Positions 39,384 to 48,398 of a stretch of 64,000 nt of DNA are shown one piece after another. Where the stretch lies: NCBI RefSeq assembly GCF_009812035.1, contig NZ_VZIZ01000006.1, positions 62,001-126,000 on the forward strand. Direction: 5' to 3'. Numbering within the stretch: position 1 is the first letter of the stretch; every line of letters starts with the position of its first letter. The notes under the pieces are model-generated. The model was not told where the DNA came from and did not search any database. It was given only the letters and a program-made list of their open reading frames with translations. A program made the translations under genes and the position numbers. This DNA comes from Psychrobacter nivimaris. GTDB lineage: Bacteria > Pseudomonadota > Gammaproteobacteria > Pseudomonadales > Moraxellaceae.

Positions 39384-39631
39384 TTTGCGTCATATTGTAT
39401 ATTGTGTTGTCAGAAAACTGATGGATACTATGATTAAGTAGGCAAATGATACAAAGTCTTGCTATAATAATCGAAAATAAACCCTGATGTTAGTAAGTAC
39501 TTTCAGACTGCTTGTGTCCAAGACCTCAAAATATACGCCATTCTCATGATTAAAGAGGCGGCTATATCAGGTATCTTACCAGTGCAATCACTCTAAATAA
39601 TGCTTACGCCGAGCTAGTAGGATTTGTATCA

Positions 39632-40300
39632 ATGAAAAAGTTAATCGCTGCTGCCAGCTTATGCGTTGCAAGTTTCAGCGTACAAGCTGCTATTATTGTT
39701 CCTGAATATGACGTCAATGCAGGTCAAAAAGTTGCAGAAACCGTTTGTGCCGCTTGTCATGGTCTTAATGGCGTCAGCATTGTTCCTGCACAGCCAAACC
39801 TTGGCGGCCAAAACGTAAAGTACCTATATAAACAGCTAGTCAATTTTAAAGCAGGCTATCGCAAAAACGGTATCATGCAGTCACAAGTTGCTAATCTGTC
39901 TCAACAAGACCTAGCCAACGTAGCAGGTTATTACGCCAGTCAAGCGCCTTGGGGCGTTGGCTACGGCAACCCTGCAACCAACCAAGAAGCGACTAAGCTA
40001 TTCTTGGGTGGCGATAAGTCGCGCGGTGTTATTGGTTGTGCCGGCTGTCATGGTCCAGATGCTGCAGGTAACACTTGGGCTGCATTTCCAAAGCTAGGCG
40101 GACAGCACGCTCAGTATATTGCTACTCAGCTAAAACTATTCCGTGCTGCTGGACGAGTTGATGATATCGATAGCGATGATCAAAAGCGAGTCAATGATGC
40201 AGCCAAAGAAGGCGAAATGGGTATGATGCAAACGGTTGCATCGAAACTATCAGATCGTGACATTCGTATCTTGTCAGACTATGTAAGTGCTATTCACTAA
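39632..40300 (+). CDS. Dihaem cytochrome c4
   Basis: Periplasmic cytochrome c4 with two similar haem domains. The signal peptide is MKKLIAAASLCVASFSVQA. The haem motifs are CAACHG in TVCAACHGLNG and CAGCHG in IGCAGCHGPDA, and the methionine ligands are probably in NGIMQSQVANLSQQDLA and MGMMQTVASKLSD. The 222-aa length is that of the family. It passes electrons to cbb3- or other c-type oxidases. It is the second cytochrome gene in the cluster and is followed by its own terminator. Confidence 0.94.
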   Translation: MKKLIAAASLCVASFSVQAAIIVPEYDVNAGQKVAETVCAACHGLNGVSIVPAQPNLGGQNVKYLYKQLVNFKAGYRKNGIMQSQVANLSQQDLANVAGYYASQAPWGVGYGNPATNQEATKLFLGGDKSRGVIGCAGCHGPDAAGNTWAAFPKLGGQHAQYIATQLKLFRAAGRVDDIDSDDQKRVNDAAKEGEMGMMQTVASKLSDRDIRILSDYVSAIH

Positions 40301-40658
40301 TTGTTTCGCACTGATTTAATATCTGATACCTGCTTTGCTTTGCATAGAAGGTCATTGAGTAAAACCACTGAGCACTGAATCGCATATTGATTATATTTGT
40401 ATGACTAAACCCCGATTTCGGGGTTTTTTTATAACTGTTTGTCCCTTATATTAAGACAGTATTTAGCTGAATTCATTTACAGAAGCCAGTCGTTGCTCTG
40501 TATAATTATAAATTATCGTTATTCACTTTATACCAATTTTCAAAATACGATTAGCCGTGTAAAACATGGTCAGTCTACTATGCGTGGCAACTGCACTTGT
40601 TTTGTTTGCTACTCTGGTTTTTGTGAATGGTATTCATTAGATCGTTTGGATTGAAATT
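40301..40658. other. Intergenic region before the NSS-like gene
   Basis: The first part holds the cytochrome c4 terminator (40407-40430). A possible short open frame (40439-40654) has no supporting sequence features. No other element recognised. Confidence 0.4.
40407..40430 (+). terminator. Rho-independent terminator of the cytochrome c4 gene
   Basis: AAACCCCGA and TCGGGGTTT form a tight hairpin ending in seven Ts. Confidence 0.93.
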
Positions 40659-41792
40659 ATGATGATCCGTTATGCTTCTTATTTTATCGCGGCGCTACTA
40701 CCGTTATTGCTATTTCGTTGGTTTGCACCTGCGTCAATTGGTGAGATTGACTTTTGGTTACTATGGCTGTTAGCCATGGTATTGGTTGCGCTGCCAGTTG
40801 TTTACGCTGAGATAGCGTTGGCCTATCGCAGTGTCGAAGGACCTCTAGCGGGTATGCAAAAGCTCACTCGTGAAGCAGATGTCAGTCCGATATGGCGCAG
40901 CTTTGGTTGGTTAGCGGCGCTGGTCTCTATTGTGATTGCAGCGTTGGTTATATCTGGTGCAAGTACAGGTATATTGTCTGCATTAACTGAGCTAAATAGC
41001 GTACCTGATGTACCGAACTTCGCAGTTGCTGCAGGTCTGATGGTCATTGCGTTACTTTTAAGCTTGCTAGGTGTTACGCCTCTACCTATTGGTTTAGGAT
41101 TGATGGTAATAGGGTTGCTGCTAGGGTTCGCAAACGATGTACCAAGTGCTGGTTTTGCCATGACTGATGTCAGTTTGACGGAATGGGCACGCGCAGTCGC
41201 GTTAGCATTAGTGAGTGTCGGTGCGGGTACAGGACTATACTGGTTCGGTCAGAACTTGGTGAGTAAGCAGACAATCACAGCGGTAGAAGCAAACAGTCAG
41301 CAAGCAAAAAACAGAGCAGCTACTCGTGAGTACCGTGCAACCAAGTTAGTGTTACCGATTTGGATATTGCAACTGCTGATAGGAGTAGTGGCTTTATTTA
41401 CTAGCGGTATGTCGCTACCGCCAGTTGGACAACTATTATATTGGGGCGGGGTGTTATTTGTGGCTAGTTACTTGCTACATTACAGCACTCAACAGTTAAC
41501 GCATAAGTTTGGATTATTAGTTAGTTTGATAATCACTTTTGCTATAGCGTTACTATTAGTGATTGCGATTCCGACAGCATGGTTAGTTGGCATCTTGGTC
41601 ATTATTAGTAGCATTGCTGTACTATTATTATCAGTATTTGCGGGTTGGCAGATGAAGATTAGCCATCTACGCAAGTCACTAAATTTTAGTAATGAAGCAG
41701 TTTATAACTTGTGGCGAGTGGCGATACGTTTAGTCGTACCATTAGCATTACTGCTAGCACTGATAGGTTGGGTGATGCAGTGGTTGAGCTAA
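40659..41792 (+). CDS. Multi-spanning membrane protein, distantly like sodium:neurotransmitter symporters
   Basis: A 377-aa protein with about ten hydrophobic helices and almost no soluble part. The segment LLWLLAMVLVALPVVYAEIALAYRSVEGPLAGMQKL resembles helix 2 of the sodium:neurotransmitter symporter (NSS/LeuT) family, represented by LVALPVVYAEIALAYR, with the next loop and helix 3 also matching in pattern. However, the helix 1 motif that binds sodium and substrate (GNIWRFP type) is missing. It may be a derived transporter that lost the usual ion site, or unrelated. A small RnfH gene overlaps its end, so the two are probably co-transcribed. I do not recognise a specific function. Confidence 0.6.
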   Translation: MMIRYASYFIAALLPLLLFRWFAPASIGEIDFWLLWLLAMVLVALPVVYAEIALAYRSVEGPLAGMQKLTREADVSPIWRSFGWLAALVSIVIAALVISGASTGILSALTELNSVPDVPNFAVAAGLMVIALLLSLLGVTPLPIGLGLMVIGLLLGFANDVPSAGFAMTDVSLTEWARAVALALVSVGAGTGLYWFGQNLVSKQTITAVEANSQQAKNRAATREYRATKLVLPIWILQLLIGVVALFTSGMSLPPVGQLLYWGGVLFVASYLLHYSTQQLTHKFGLLVSLIITFAIALLLVIAIPTAWLVGILVIISSIAVLLLSVFAGWQMKISHLRKSLNFSNEAVYNLWRVAIRLVVPLALLLALIGWVMQWLS

Positions 41793-42151
41793 CAGTCGAA
41801 GGTCGTGACAACAGTGTGCCACAGTCTACGCAAGCTAATTTAATGACCGTATATCTGGCGTATTCTGAAGATGAGCAGCGCCAGCATTATCTAGCTTTGC
41901 AGGTCAAACAAGGTACTAGTTTGCATGAAGCGTTGGCGCAAGCGGGATGGCTTGAGAAATTTGCAGAACTCGCAGCGTGGTGTGAGCAAGTAATAGGTAT
42001 CACCACGCCAACTGCGAAATGTTGGCATGTGGGTATTTATGCACAGAAACAGGCATTAAGCTATTTGCTACAGCCTTTTGATCGTATCGAGGTATATCGC
42101 AGTTTAAGCGCTGATCCTATGTCTCAGCGCAAAAATAAATCTCGTAGCTAA
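41780..42151 (+). CDS. rnfH: RnfH-family protein
   Basis: Small protein of the RnfH (UPF0125) family, a ubiquitin-like fold often encoded beside bamE and the ratA toxin homologue. Visible family pattern: MTVYLAYSEDEQRQHYLALQ, then GTSLHEALAQAG, VGIYAQKQALSYLLQPFDRI and EVYRSL. The role is unknown. The start is uncertain: GTG 41780 would overlap the upstream stop; ATG 41840 would give the family's usual short N-terminus; the open frame reaches back to GTG 41711. No good Shine-Dalgarno settles it. No ratA homologue is visible next to it. Confidence 0.82.
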   Translation: MVELTVEGRDNSVPQSTQANLMTVYLAYSEDEQRQHYLALQVKQGTSLHEALAQAGWLEKFAELAAWCEQVIGITTPTAKCWHVGIYAQKQALSYLLQPFDRIEVYRSLSADPMSQRKNKSRS

Positions 42152-42185
42152 ACCGTTAACTATCTAAGCTAATAGGTTTCGCTGA

Positions 42186-42605
42186 CTATGATGCTGGCAG
42201 ACTCTCAATACCTTCGATGCGCGTGACCAAACCATTATCATCAAAGTAAACAACTAAATGCTGGCTAGCATTTTTGACATCTGCGATGCCTTTGCGGCTA
42301 CCTTCAGTGCCTGCTTTGTAGTCATAGATATAATCCCAGCGTTTAGGTTCAAGCGTATCTCGAATCGCAGGGCTGCCAAGAGTATAAAGAACTTGGTTTT
42401 GATTCATACCCACTTTTAGCTTCTGGGCTTGGGTTTGCGTAATCGCTGTGCCTTGTGGCAAATCAATCTTATAAACACTCAATAATGAGCAGCCAGACAT
42501 AGCAACAGTAGCGCTAAGCATACTGGTGATAACGATCTTACGTAATGCGCTTGTGTGGCTTAACGGACGGAAATTTAATGTCTTTATCATGGTAAGATGA
42601 CTCAT
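42186..42605 (-). CDS. bamE: Outer-membrane assembly lipoprotein BamE (SmpA)
   Basis: Lipoprotein subunit of the Bam complex, which inserts beta-barrel proteins into the outer membrane. The lipobox is AMSGC, followed by SLLSVYKIDLPQGTAIT, the BamE segment LKVGMNQNQVLYTLGSPAIRDT and WDYIYDYK. The open frame extends to 42725, but the signal peptide fits a start at ATG 42605 or ATG 42590; the latter gives MIKTLNFRPLSHTSALRKI. No clear ribosome binding site decides. It is divergent from fur, an arrangement conserved in Pseudomonas and relatives. Confidence 0.93.
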   Translation of the reverse strand: MSHLTMIKTLNFRPLSHTSALRKIVITSMLSATVAMSGCSLLSVYKIDLPQGTAITQTQAQKLKVGMNQNQVLYTLGSPAIRDTLEPKRWDYIYDYKAGTEGSRKGIADVKNASQHLVVYFDDNGLVTRIEGIESLPAS

Positions 42606-42922
42606 AAGAAATGAATTAGGTGTGGCCAGTGTTAGGTCGTACCAGTCTGACCGACAATCTTGGACAAATGATACGTCATTTACTTGCAATTGCCTACCAC
42701 TTACGACATTATTTACCAAACACAATCTGAATAGTTAGATTAATTATATTTTAAATTCATAGGCTTGCATCTCGATATTTAGAAAATAATAAGAGAGATG
42801 TCTGCGTAAGTTTCATCAGTTTATTATTGATCATTTACTTTATATTAAATAAAAATAATCTTTGTTGATTATTTATCTCATATTTTCTATCTGTTAAGGC
42901 TGTCACAGTCAAAAGGGATATT

Positions 42923-43357
42923 ATGGCTTCTTTTACCAATCAAGATTTACGTAGAGCAGGACTCAAGGTCACGTTACCTCGTATCAAAATTTTAGAGCTA
43001 TTAGAAAGCGCAGAGCTGCATCACATGAGTGCAGAAGAAGTATATAAGGCACTTATCGAGCAAGGTGAAGATGTAGGTCTTGCCACTGTCTATCGTGTCC
43101 TAACACAGTTTGAACAAGCAGGTATTGTTGAGCGTCATAACTTTGAAAACAATCTATCTGTATTTGAGATTACCCAAGAAGAGCATCACGATCACCTAGT
43201 TTGTGATGTGTGTGGCAAGATTATAGAGTTTCATAATGAAGTCATCGAAGAAGAGCAACTAAAAGTAGCAGAAAAACATGGCTTTAAACTGTCTGGGCAT
43301 TCTCTCGTGCTATATGGCATTTGTGCGGATCAAGCCTGTAGAGATAGCGCGAAATAA
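42923..43357 (+). CDS. fur: Ferric uptake regulator Fur
   Basis: Iron-responsive repressor. The N-terminal winged-helix DNA-binding domain contains LRRAGLKVTLPRIKILELLE and AEEVYKALIEQGEDVGLATVYRVLTQFEQAGI. The metal-binding region is HHDHLVCDVCGKIIEFHNEVIEE, of which HHDHLVCDVCGKI holds the His ligands and the first CxxC. A second cysteine pair, CADQAC, is at the C-terminus. The length is 144 aa. AAAGGGA precedes ATG 42923. The spacer to bamE is AT-rich and probably carries the fur promoter; I do not see a convincing Fur box. Confidence 0.97.
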   Translation: MASFTNQDLRRAGLKVTLPRIKILELLESAELHHMSAEEVYKALIEQGEDVGLATVYRVLTQFEQAGIVERHNFENNLSVFEITQEEHHDHLVCDVCGKIIEFHNEVIEEEQLKVAEKHGFKLSGHSLVLYGICADQACRDSAK

Positions 43358-43415
43358 TTGTCTAGCGTACTAGTAGAAACGCTTATTTCTACTAGTACTA
43401 CGATATTGAACAGTA

Positions 43416-43450
43416 GAAAACCCTCGTTATTTATAACGAGGGTTTCTTTT
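43416..43450. terminator. Bidirectional terminator between fur and pilU
   Basis: GAAAACCCTCGTTAT pairs with ATAACGAGGGTTTC between convergent genes, with a T-run on the plus side. A further 9-bp hairpin (TAGTAGAAA with TTTCTACTA, 43371-43394) lies just before it. Confidence 0.92.
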
Positions 43451-43483
43451 TATATGTCTATTATGCCTAGAAAGCGCAATAAT

Positions 43484-44605
43484 TTAGCTCACATCTAACG
43501 ATAAACTATCAGCACCTTCATCTAAATTAGCCTTGCCGTTTTTGCTACTGAGCTTAATTTTTAGGCGTAGATCATTAGGAGAGTCGGCATGTAAAATCGC
43601 TTCTTTATACGTTATCTCTCCTTGTTCATACAAATCAAAAAGTGCCTGATCAAAGGTTTGCATGCCACTGTCTCGTGAGCGTGTCATCACATCTTTGATT
43701 TCATGGACTTCTCCTTTACGGATATAGTCACTAATCAGCTGCGAATTTAGCAAAATCTCAATAGCAGCGCGTCGTCCTTTACCATCAGGTGTGGGGATAA
43801 GTTGCTGCGCGATAATAGCTTGTAGGTTCAGCGACAAATCCATAAACAACTGATTATGGCGATTGGTTTCAAAGAAGTGAATGATACGATCAATTGCTTG
43901 GTTGGCATTGTTTGCGTGCAACGTTGCAAACACTAAATGACCTGTCTCAGCATATTGGATAGCGTAGTTCATGACTTCACGGTTACGAATCTCGCCGATT
44001 AAGATGACATCGGGTGCTTGGCGTAGCGTGTTTTTTAGGCCTGCTTCAAATGAATGAGTATCGATACCAACTTCACGTTGGGTAATAATACAGCCGCGAT
44101 GCTTATGAACAAATTCAATAGGGTCTTCTATCGTAATAATATGACCATGAGAGTTTTGATTGCGATGTCCTATCATTGCTGCAAGGGTAGTAGACTTACC
44201 TGTACCTGTTGCGCCAACTAATAGAATAATACCGCGTTTTTTCATGGCCAATTCTTTTAACGCTGGCGGTAAACGTAATTCTTCGACCGTTGGAATGTTG
44301 TTTTCAATTTTCCGTAAAATCATTCCTGCCATATCGCGTTGTACAAATGCACTGACTCGAAAGCGAGCTTGCTGTGCTTCATCAGAGATAGCAAATTGAC
44401 ACTCGTTGGTTTCTTCAAACTCTTTTTGCTGGCTTGGCGTCATTACACCTTTGACCAATCTCATGGTTTGCTCAGCACTCAAAGGTGTTCTACCGACAGG
44501 TAAGATTTTTCCATTCACTTTCATGGAAGGTGCTACGTCAGCAGTAATGAAAAGGTCAGAGCCATTCTTGCTGATCATCAACTGTAATAGTTTATCAATG
44601 TCCAT
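43484..44605 (-). CDS. pilU: Pilus retraction ATPase PilU
   Basis: PilT-dependent accessory retraction ATPase. A PAS-like N-terminal domain is followed by the RecA-like core with Walker A GATGTGKSTT (about residue 132), the Asp box IITIEDPIEFVH, Walker B VILIGEIRNREVM and the His box GHLVFATLHANNA. The 373-aa length and the C-terminal tail past the PilT end identify PilU over PilT. It is just downstream of pilT on the same strand (132 bases apart), the standard order in gammaproteobacteria, although a spacer that size allows separate control. Confidence 0.95.
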   Translation of the reverse strand: MDIDKLLQLMISKNGSDLFITADVAPSMKVNGKILPVGRTPLSAEQTMRLVKGVMTPSQQKEFEETNECQFAISDEAQQARFRVSAFVQRDMAGMILRKIENNIPTVEELRLPPALKELAMKKRGIILLVGATGTGKSTTLAAMIGHRNQNSHGHIITIEDPIEFVHKHRGCIITQREVGIDTHSFEAGLKNTLRQAPDVILIGEIRNREVMNYAIQYAETGHLVFATLHANNANQAIDRIIHFFETNRHNQLFMDLSLNLQAIIAQQLIPTPDGKGRRAAIEILLNSQLISDYIRKGEVHEIKDVMTRSRDSGMQTFDQALFDLYEQGEITYKEAILHADSPNDLRLKIKLSSKNGKANLDEGADSLSLDVS

Positions 44606-44737
44606 ATCGCACCTGTACCAGATGTAAGTCAGTTAAAATCATATTTTAAAAACGTCAATAAAAAGTAAGAAAGTAATTACAGAGACCATGAGTTGTTTGT
44701 TATTTTTGATGGTATCTGTCAATACTATCTGTCAGTA

Positions 44738-45793
44738 CTATAAAAATGCCTCAGGCTGCTTGGCATAAGGACGTGCAACATCCTTACTAATAGTTCCTTT
44801 ACTTACCAAGTTCTTTAATGTTTGATCGAGCGTAATCATACCATCGCCTGCACCTGTTTGGATAGCAGAGTACATTTGAGCGATTTTGTTCTCACGTATC
44901 AAGTTACGGATAGCAGGGGTACCTATCATGATTTCATGGGCTGCCACACGTCCACCTGCTTGACGACGTAACAGGGTCTGTGAAATAACAGCTTGCAATG
45001 ATTCTGACAGCATCGCGCGAATCATGTCTTTTTCAGCAGCTGGGAATACGTCAATAACACGGTCAATCGTCTTAGCCGCTGAGCTGGTATGCAAGGTGCC
45101 GAATACTAAGTGGCCAGTTTCTGCTGCGGTCAACGCTAAGCGGATAGTCTCAAGGTCACGTAGCTCACCTACCAAGATAACATCAGGATCTTCACGTAGG
45201 GCAGAGCGCAATGCTGGCTCAAAACCCAAAGTATCACGGTGTACTTCACGCTGGTTAATCAAGCTTTTCTTTGATTCATGAACAAATTCAATCGGATCTT
45301 CGATAGTTAAAATATGCTCTTTACGGCTTTCGTTAATATAATCAATCATCGCTGCAAGTGTTGTTGACTTACCTGAACCTGTTGGGCCCGTGACCAATAC
45401 CACACCACGCTTAAAGTCTGAAACGCGTCTAAAAACATCGCCCATACCTAAGTCTTCCATCGTTAATACTTTGGAAGGAATGGTACGAAATACAGCACCT
45501 GCACCGCGGTTTTGATTAAAAGCGTTGACACGAAAACGTGCTAGATTAGGAATTTCAAAAGAAAAATCCGTTTCAAAAAACTCTTCAAAGTCAGCACGTT
45601 GCTTATCATTCATGATGTCATAAATAAGCTGATGCACGACCTGATGGGTCATCTCTGGCATATTGATACGGGTCATTTCACCATCAACACGTATCATTGC
45701 CGGCATACCCGCTGAAATATGTAAATCTGACGCCTTATGCTTAACGGTAAAGCGCAGCAAGTCTTCGATATTAAGATTATTTTTTTCAGCCAT
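44738..45793 (-). CDS. pilT: Pilus retraction ATPase PilT
   Basis: Hexameric ATPase that drives pilus retraction in twitching and DNA uptake. Walker A GPTGSGKSTT is near residue 135, the Asp box is ILTIEDPIEFVH, Walker B is VILVGELRDLETIR and the His box is GHLVFGTLHTSSA. The PilT-specific C-terminal motif AIRNLIRENK is present, which is essential for retraction. The length is 351 aa (Pseudomonas PilT 344). Divergent from a YggS gene, exactly as in Pseudomonas. Confidence 0.97.
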   Translation of the reverse strand: MAEKNNLNIEDLLRFTVKHKASDLHISAGMPAMIRVDGEMTRINMPEMTHQVVHQLIYDIMNDKQRADFEEFFETDFSFEIPNLARFRVNAFNQNRGAGAVFRTIPSKVLTMEDLGMGDVFRRVSDFKRGVVLVTGPTGSGKSTTLAAMIDYINESRKEHILTIEDPIEFVHESKKSLINQREVHRDTLGFEPALRSALREDPDVILVGELRDLETIRLALTAAETGHLVFGTLHTSSAAKTIDRVIDVFPAAEKDMIRAMLSESLQAVISQTLLRRQAGGRVAAHEIMIGTPAIRNLIRENKIAQMYSAIQTGAGDGMITLDQTLKNLVSKGTISKDVARPYAKQPEAFL

Positions 45794-46146
45794 AATTTGA
45801 TATTCCTATCACTTAGTCTAGGTAAGACAAAACACTATAAAAGTACGTGGTAAACTATTTATCGATAACCTTAATATAATAAAAGATGATAAGAAGCTCA
45901 CCAGTACAGGTCTTTACCATCACTAGCATATTCAGCAGCATATGTTAAAGCATGTAACAATATCATAACAAGACTGTGAGTATTTAACCATCTACTAAAT
46001 TAAGAAAAACCAGAACTGTATCGTTTTGAAATAATTTTCATAGAAGTTATTTCTAATTTACTTTTAAAAATCGGATAGTTATGTTTTTTATAATAAAAAT
46101 TGCAGAAAAAAATTTCAAAAAATTAATCAAGCAATAAGGGCAAAAT
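45794..46146. other. Divergent pilT-yggS intergenic region
   Basis: This 353-base AT-rich spacer carries the promoters of both genes. I looked for a GG-N10-GC site oriented towards pilT and found none. Confidence 0.4.
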
Positions 46147-46863
46147 ATGAAGGAAATGAATGGCAATATTGATGAAGTGACACTTATCGATAACTGGCAA
46201 CAAGTTAATACGCAGATGAAGCAAGCGTGTGATCATGCTGACAGACAGGCTGATAATGTTATGCTGCTGGCTGTTTCGAAAACGAAACCTGCCGATATGA
46301 TTGCAACTTTAGCAAAGCAGGGACAGCGTGATTTTGGTGAAAACTATCTACAAGAAGCCATCGAAAAAATTACTGAACTTAAAGCTCAGCCTGTAGGCAA
46401 AAGTATCGTTTGGCATTATATCGGTAGTATTCAACGTAATAAGACACGTGACATTGCAGAGCACTTTGATTGGGTACAAACTGTTGAGCGCGATATCATC
46501 GCCAAACGATTGAATGACCAACGACCAGCTGACCTGCCACCATTGAATGTGCTGATCCAATTAAATATCGATAACGAAGATAGCAAATCCGGATGTTTGC
46601 CAGCCCAGTTGCCAGAGCTGATAACAGCGATAAAAGGCTACGAGCGTCTACAGCTACGTGGTCTGATGATTATTCCTGCTAAAGCAAATACGAATGCCTT
46701 TGCTCGAACTAAGCAGTTGTTTGAAGAGGTTAAAGCCGATTGTCCAGAGCTAGATAGCTGGGATACGCTTAGTATGGGTATGAGTGGTGATATGGCAGAA
46801 GCGATAGAAAACGGCACAACAATGGTACGTGTCGGCACTGCTATCTTTGGTCAGCGTGCTTAA
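46147..46863 (+). CDS. Pyridoxal-phosphate homeostasis protein (YggS family)
   Basis: PLP-binding alanine-racemase-fold protein that controls vitamin B6 and amino-acid balance, with no known catalysis. The PLP lysine is in MLLAVSKTKPADMI (about residue 42). Other family motifs are GQRDFGENYLQEA, WHYIGSIQRNKTR and the C-terminal LSMGMSGDMAEAIENGTTMVRVGTAIFG. The length is 238 aa. The pilT-yggS divergent pair is conserved in many pilus-bearing bacteria, though no functional link is established. Confidence 0.95.
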   Translation: MKEMNGNIDEVTLIDNWQQVNTQMKQACDHADRQADNVMLLAVSKTKPADMIATLAKQGQRDFGENYLQEAIEKITELKAQPVGKSIVWHYIGSIQRNKTRDIAEHFDWVQTVERDIIAKRLNDQRPADLPPLNVLIQLNIDNEDSKSGCLPAQLPELITAIKGYERLQLRGLMIIPAKANTNAFARTKQLFEEVKADCPELDSWDTLSMGMSGDMAEAIENGTTMVRVGTAIFGQRA

Positions 46864-46909
46864 AAAAATGTGAATAGGCTAGCTAAGTATTCTTTAACTA
46901 GCCAGTAAG

Positions 46910-48184
46910 TTAAATGACATCTTCTAATTTAGTGACTAGCATCTGTGTAATTTTAAGATTATCAGTCGCAATGATCTCAAATCGATAATTGGCATACTCA
47001 ATCGTGTCAGTCTTTTTAGGGATTTTTCGAAGCATATACATCATAAATCCACTGATAGTCTCGTAATTTTGACTGCGTGGTAGGTCGACGATATCTAATG
47101 CACGAATCACATCTTCGATAGGGGTCATGCCATCGATTAACCACGAGTTGTCAGTGCGCTGGACAATAGGTTGCTCCTCTAACGTTACCAACTCACCCAT
47201 CACAATGCTCATCACGTCCTTTAATGTGATAACACCAACGACTAGGGCGTATTCATTCACGATGACCGCAAAATCAGCGCCAGTAGATTTAAACATCTCT
47301 AATACTTCAAACAAAGACAACGTATCAGGCACGAAAAGTGCTGGTTTTAATAGAGTCTTGTTTGTCAGGCTAACTTCCTGTTGGTTCAAAACCAAAGCTA
47401 AAAAGCTACGAGATTCCACATAACCAACGATATGTTCTAAATCGTCATCATGGCAGACCAAGAACTTATTGTGTGGCTGCTCAATCATGATATTCACGAC
47501 TTCTTCGGTACTTGTCTTGGTATCAAAATAAACGATATTTTCTCGAGGATTCATCACTGAGGTGACGGTACGCTCCTGCATATCAAAGATGTTTTCGATC
47601 AAGTGATGCTCTTGCTTCTTTAGTACACCCGCTTCAGCACCAGCATCCATCACTGCATAAATATCTTCTGGTGTCATATCATCTTGACGGATGGTTGAGA
47701 TGCCAAAAAGCTTAAACAGAATATTTGCAGCCCCATCGAACACCCATATAATAGGCTTTAGTATAAATATCAACAACATCATTGGGCGTACGAGCCGTAC
47801 CGCTATCGTCTCAGCATTTGACATGGCCAAACGCCTAGGCATTAGATCAGCAAGTAGTGAAAATAAACTCGTGATAAGTACAAATGATATAACTGATGCT
47901 ATCGTTTCACTATTTAATAACTGCTCGAGATAAGGACTAATGGCCGACTCACCCACGGCACCAGCTGAAATAGCGACCGCATTTAGCACTATTTGTACGA
48001 CGGTGATAAAGCTACCAGGATGCTCTTGCATATTGAGCACATCAAGTGCGCGAACATCGCCTTCTTTTGCCATAATTTGGAGCTTGATTTTGCGGCCTGC
48101 GGCGATGGCAATCTCGGCAGCAGAGACAAAGGTGCTTAAGGCAAGCAGTAAAAGAAGAAAAACACTAGCGGTTAGCAAACTCAT
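46910..48184 (-). CDS. CNNM/CBS-domain protein (CorB/CorC, hemolysin-like family)
   Basis: Membrane protein of the UPF0053/CorC family. The N-terminal CNNM (DUF21) domain has about four helices and the motif STFVSAAEIAIAAGRKIKL. Two CBS domains follow (about residues 205-320, with VMNPRENIVYFD and GYVESRSFLALV), then the C-terminal CorC_HlyC domain with LIDGMTPIEDVIRAL. The length is 424 aa. Members have been linked to magnesium or polyamine homeostasis; the label hemolysin is historical. It is convergent with yggS and has no obvious partner. Confidence 0.88.
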   Translation of the reverse strand: MSLLTASVFLLLLLALSTFVSAAEIAIAAGRKIKLQIMAKEGDVRALDVLNMQEHPGSFITVVQIVLNAVAISAGAVGESAISPYLEQLLNSETIASVISFVLITSLFSLLADLMPRRLAMSNAETIAVRLVRPMMLLIFILKPIIWVFDGAANILFKLFGISTIRQDDMTPEDIYAVMDAGAEAGVLKKQEHHLIENIFDMQERTVTSVMNPRENIVYFDTKTSTEEVVNIMIEQPHNKFLVCHDDDLEHIVGYVESRSFLALVLNQQEVSLTNKTLLKPALFVPDTLSLFEVLEMFKSTGADFAVIVNEYALVVGVITLKDVMSIVMGELVTLEEQPIVQRTDNSWLIDGMTPIEDVIRALDIVDLPRSQNYETISGFMMYMLRKIPKKTDTIEYANYRFEIIATDNLKITQMLVTKLEDVI

Positions 48185-48398
48185 GACGTACTCGAAAAAG
48201 GAATAAAGATAATTAAGGCAAAATAGTTAGTGAAACTGTGTAGAAAAGAATATGGCTAGGTGTAAAAATTTTTGGTAGATAAAAACCAAAAAAGCTGGGC
48301 AAGCACCCAGCTAATAGTAAAAAATTCGATATCTTGTAAAACTGGCTAACTAGTACCTCTCAACTTATAGATAGTAGAAGTTAAGAGGTGTATGGTAA

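Noticed and set aside
40439..40654. A 71-codon open frame before the NSS-like gene.
   Set aside because: No start signals, no domain, composition like non-coding sequence; it follows directly on a terminator.
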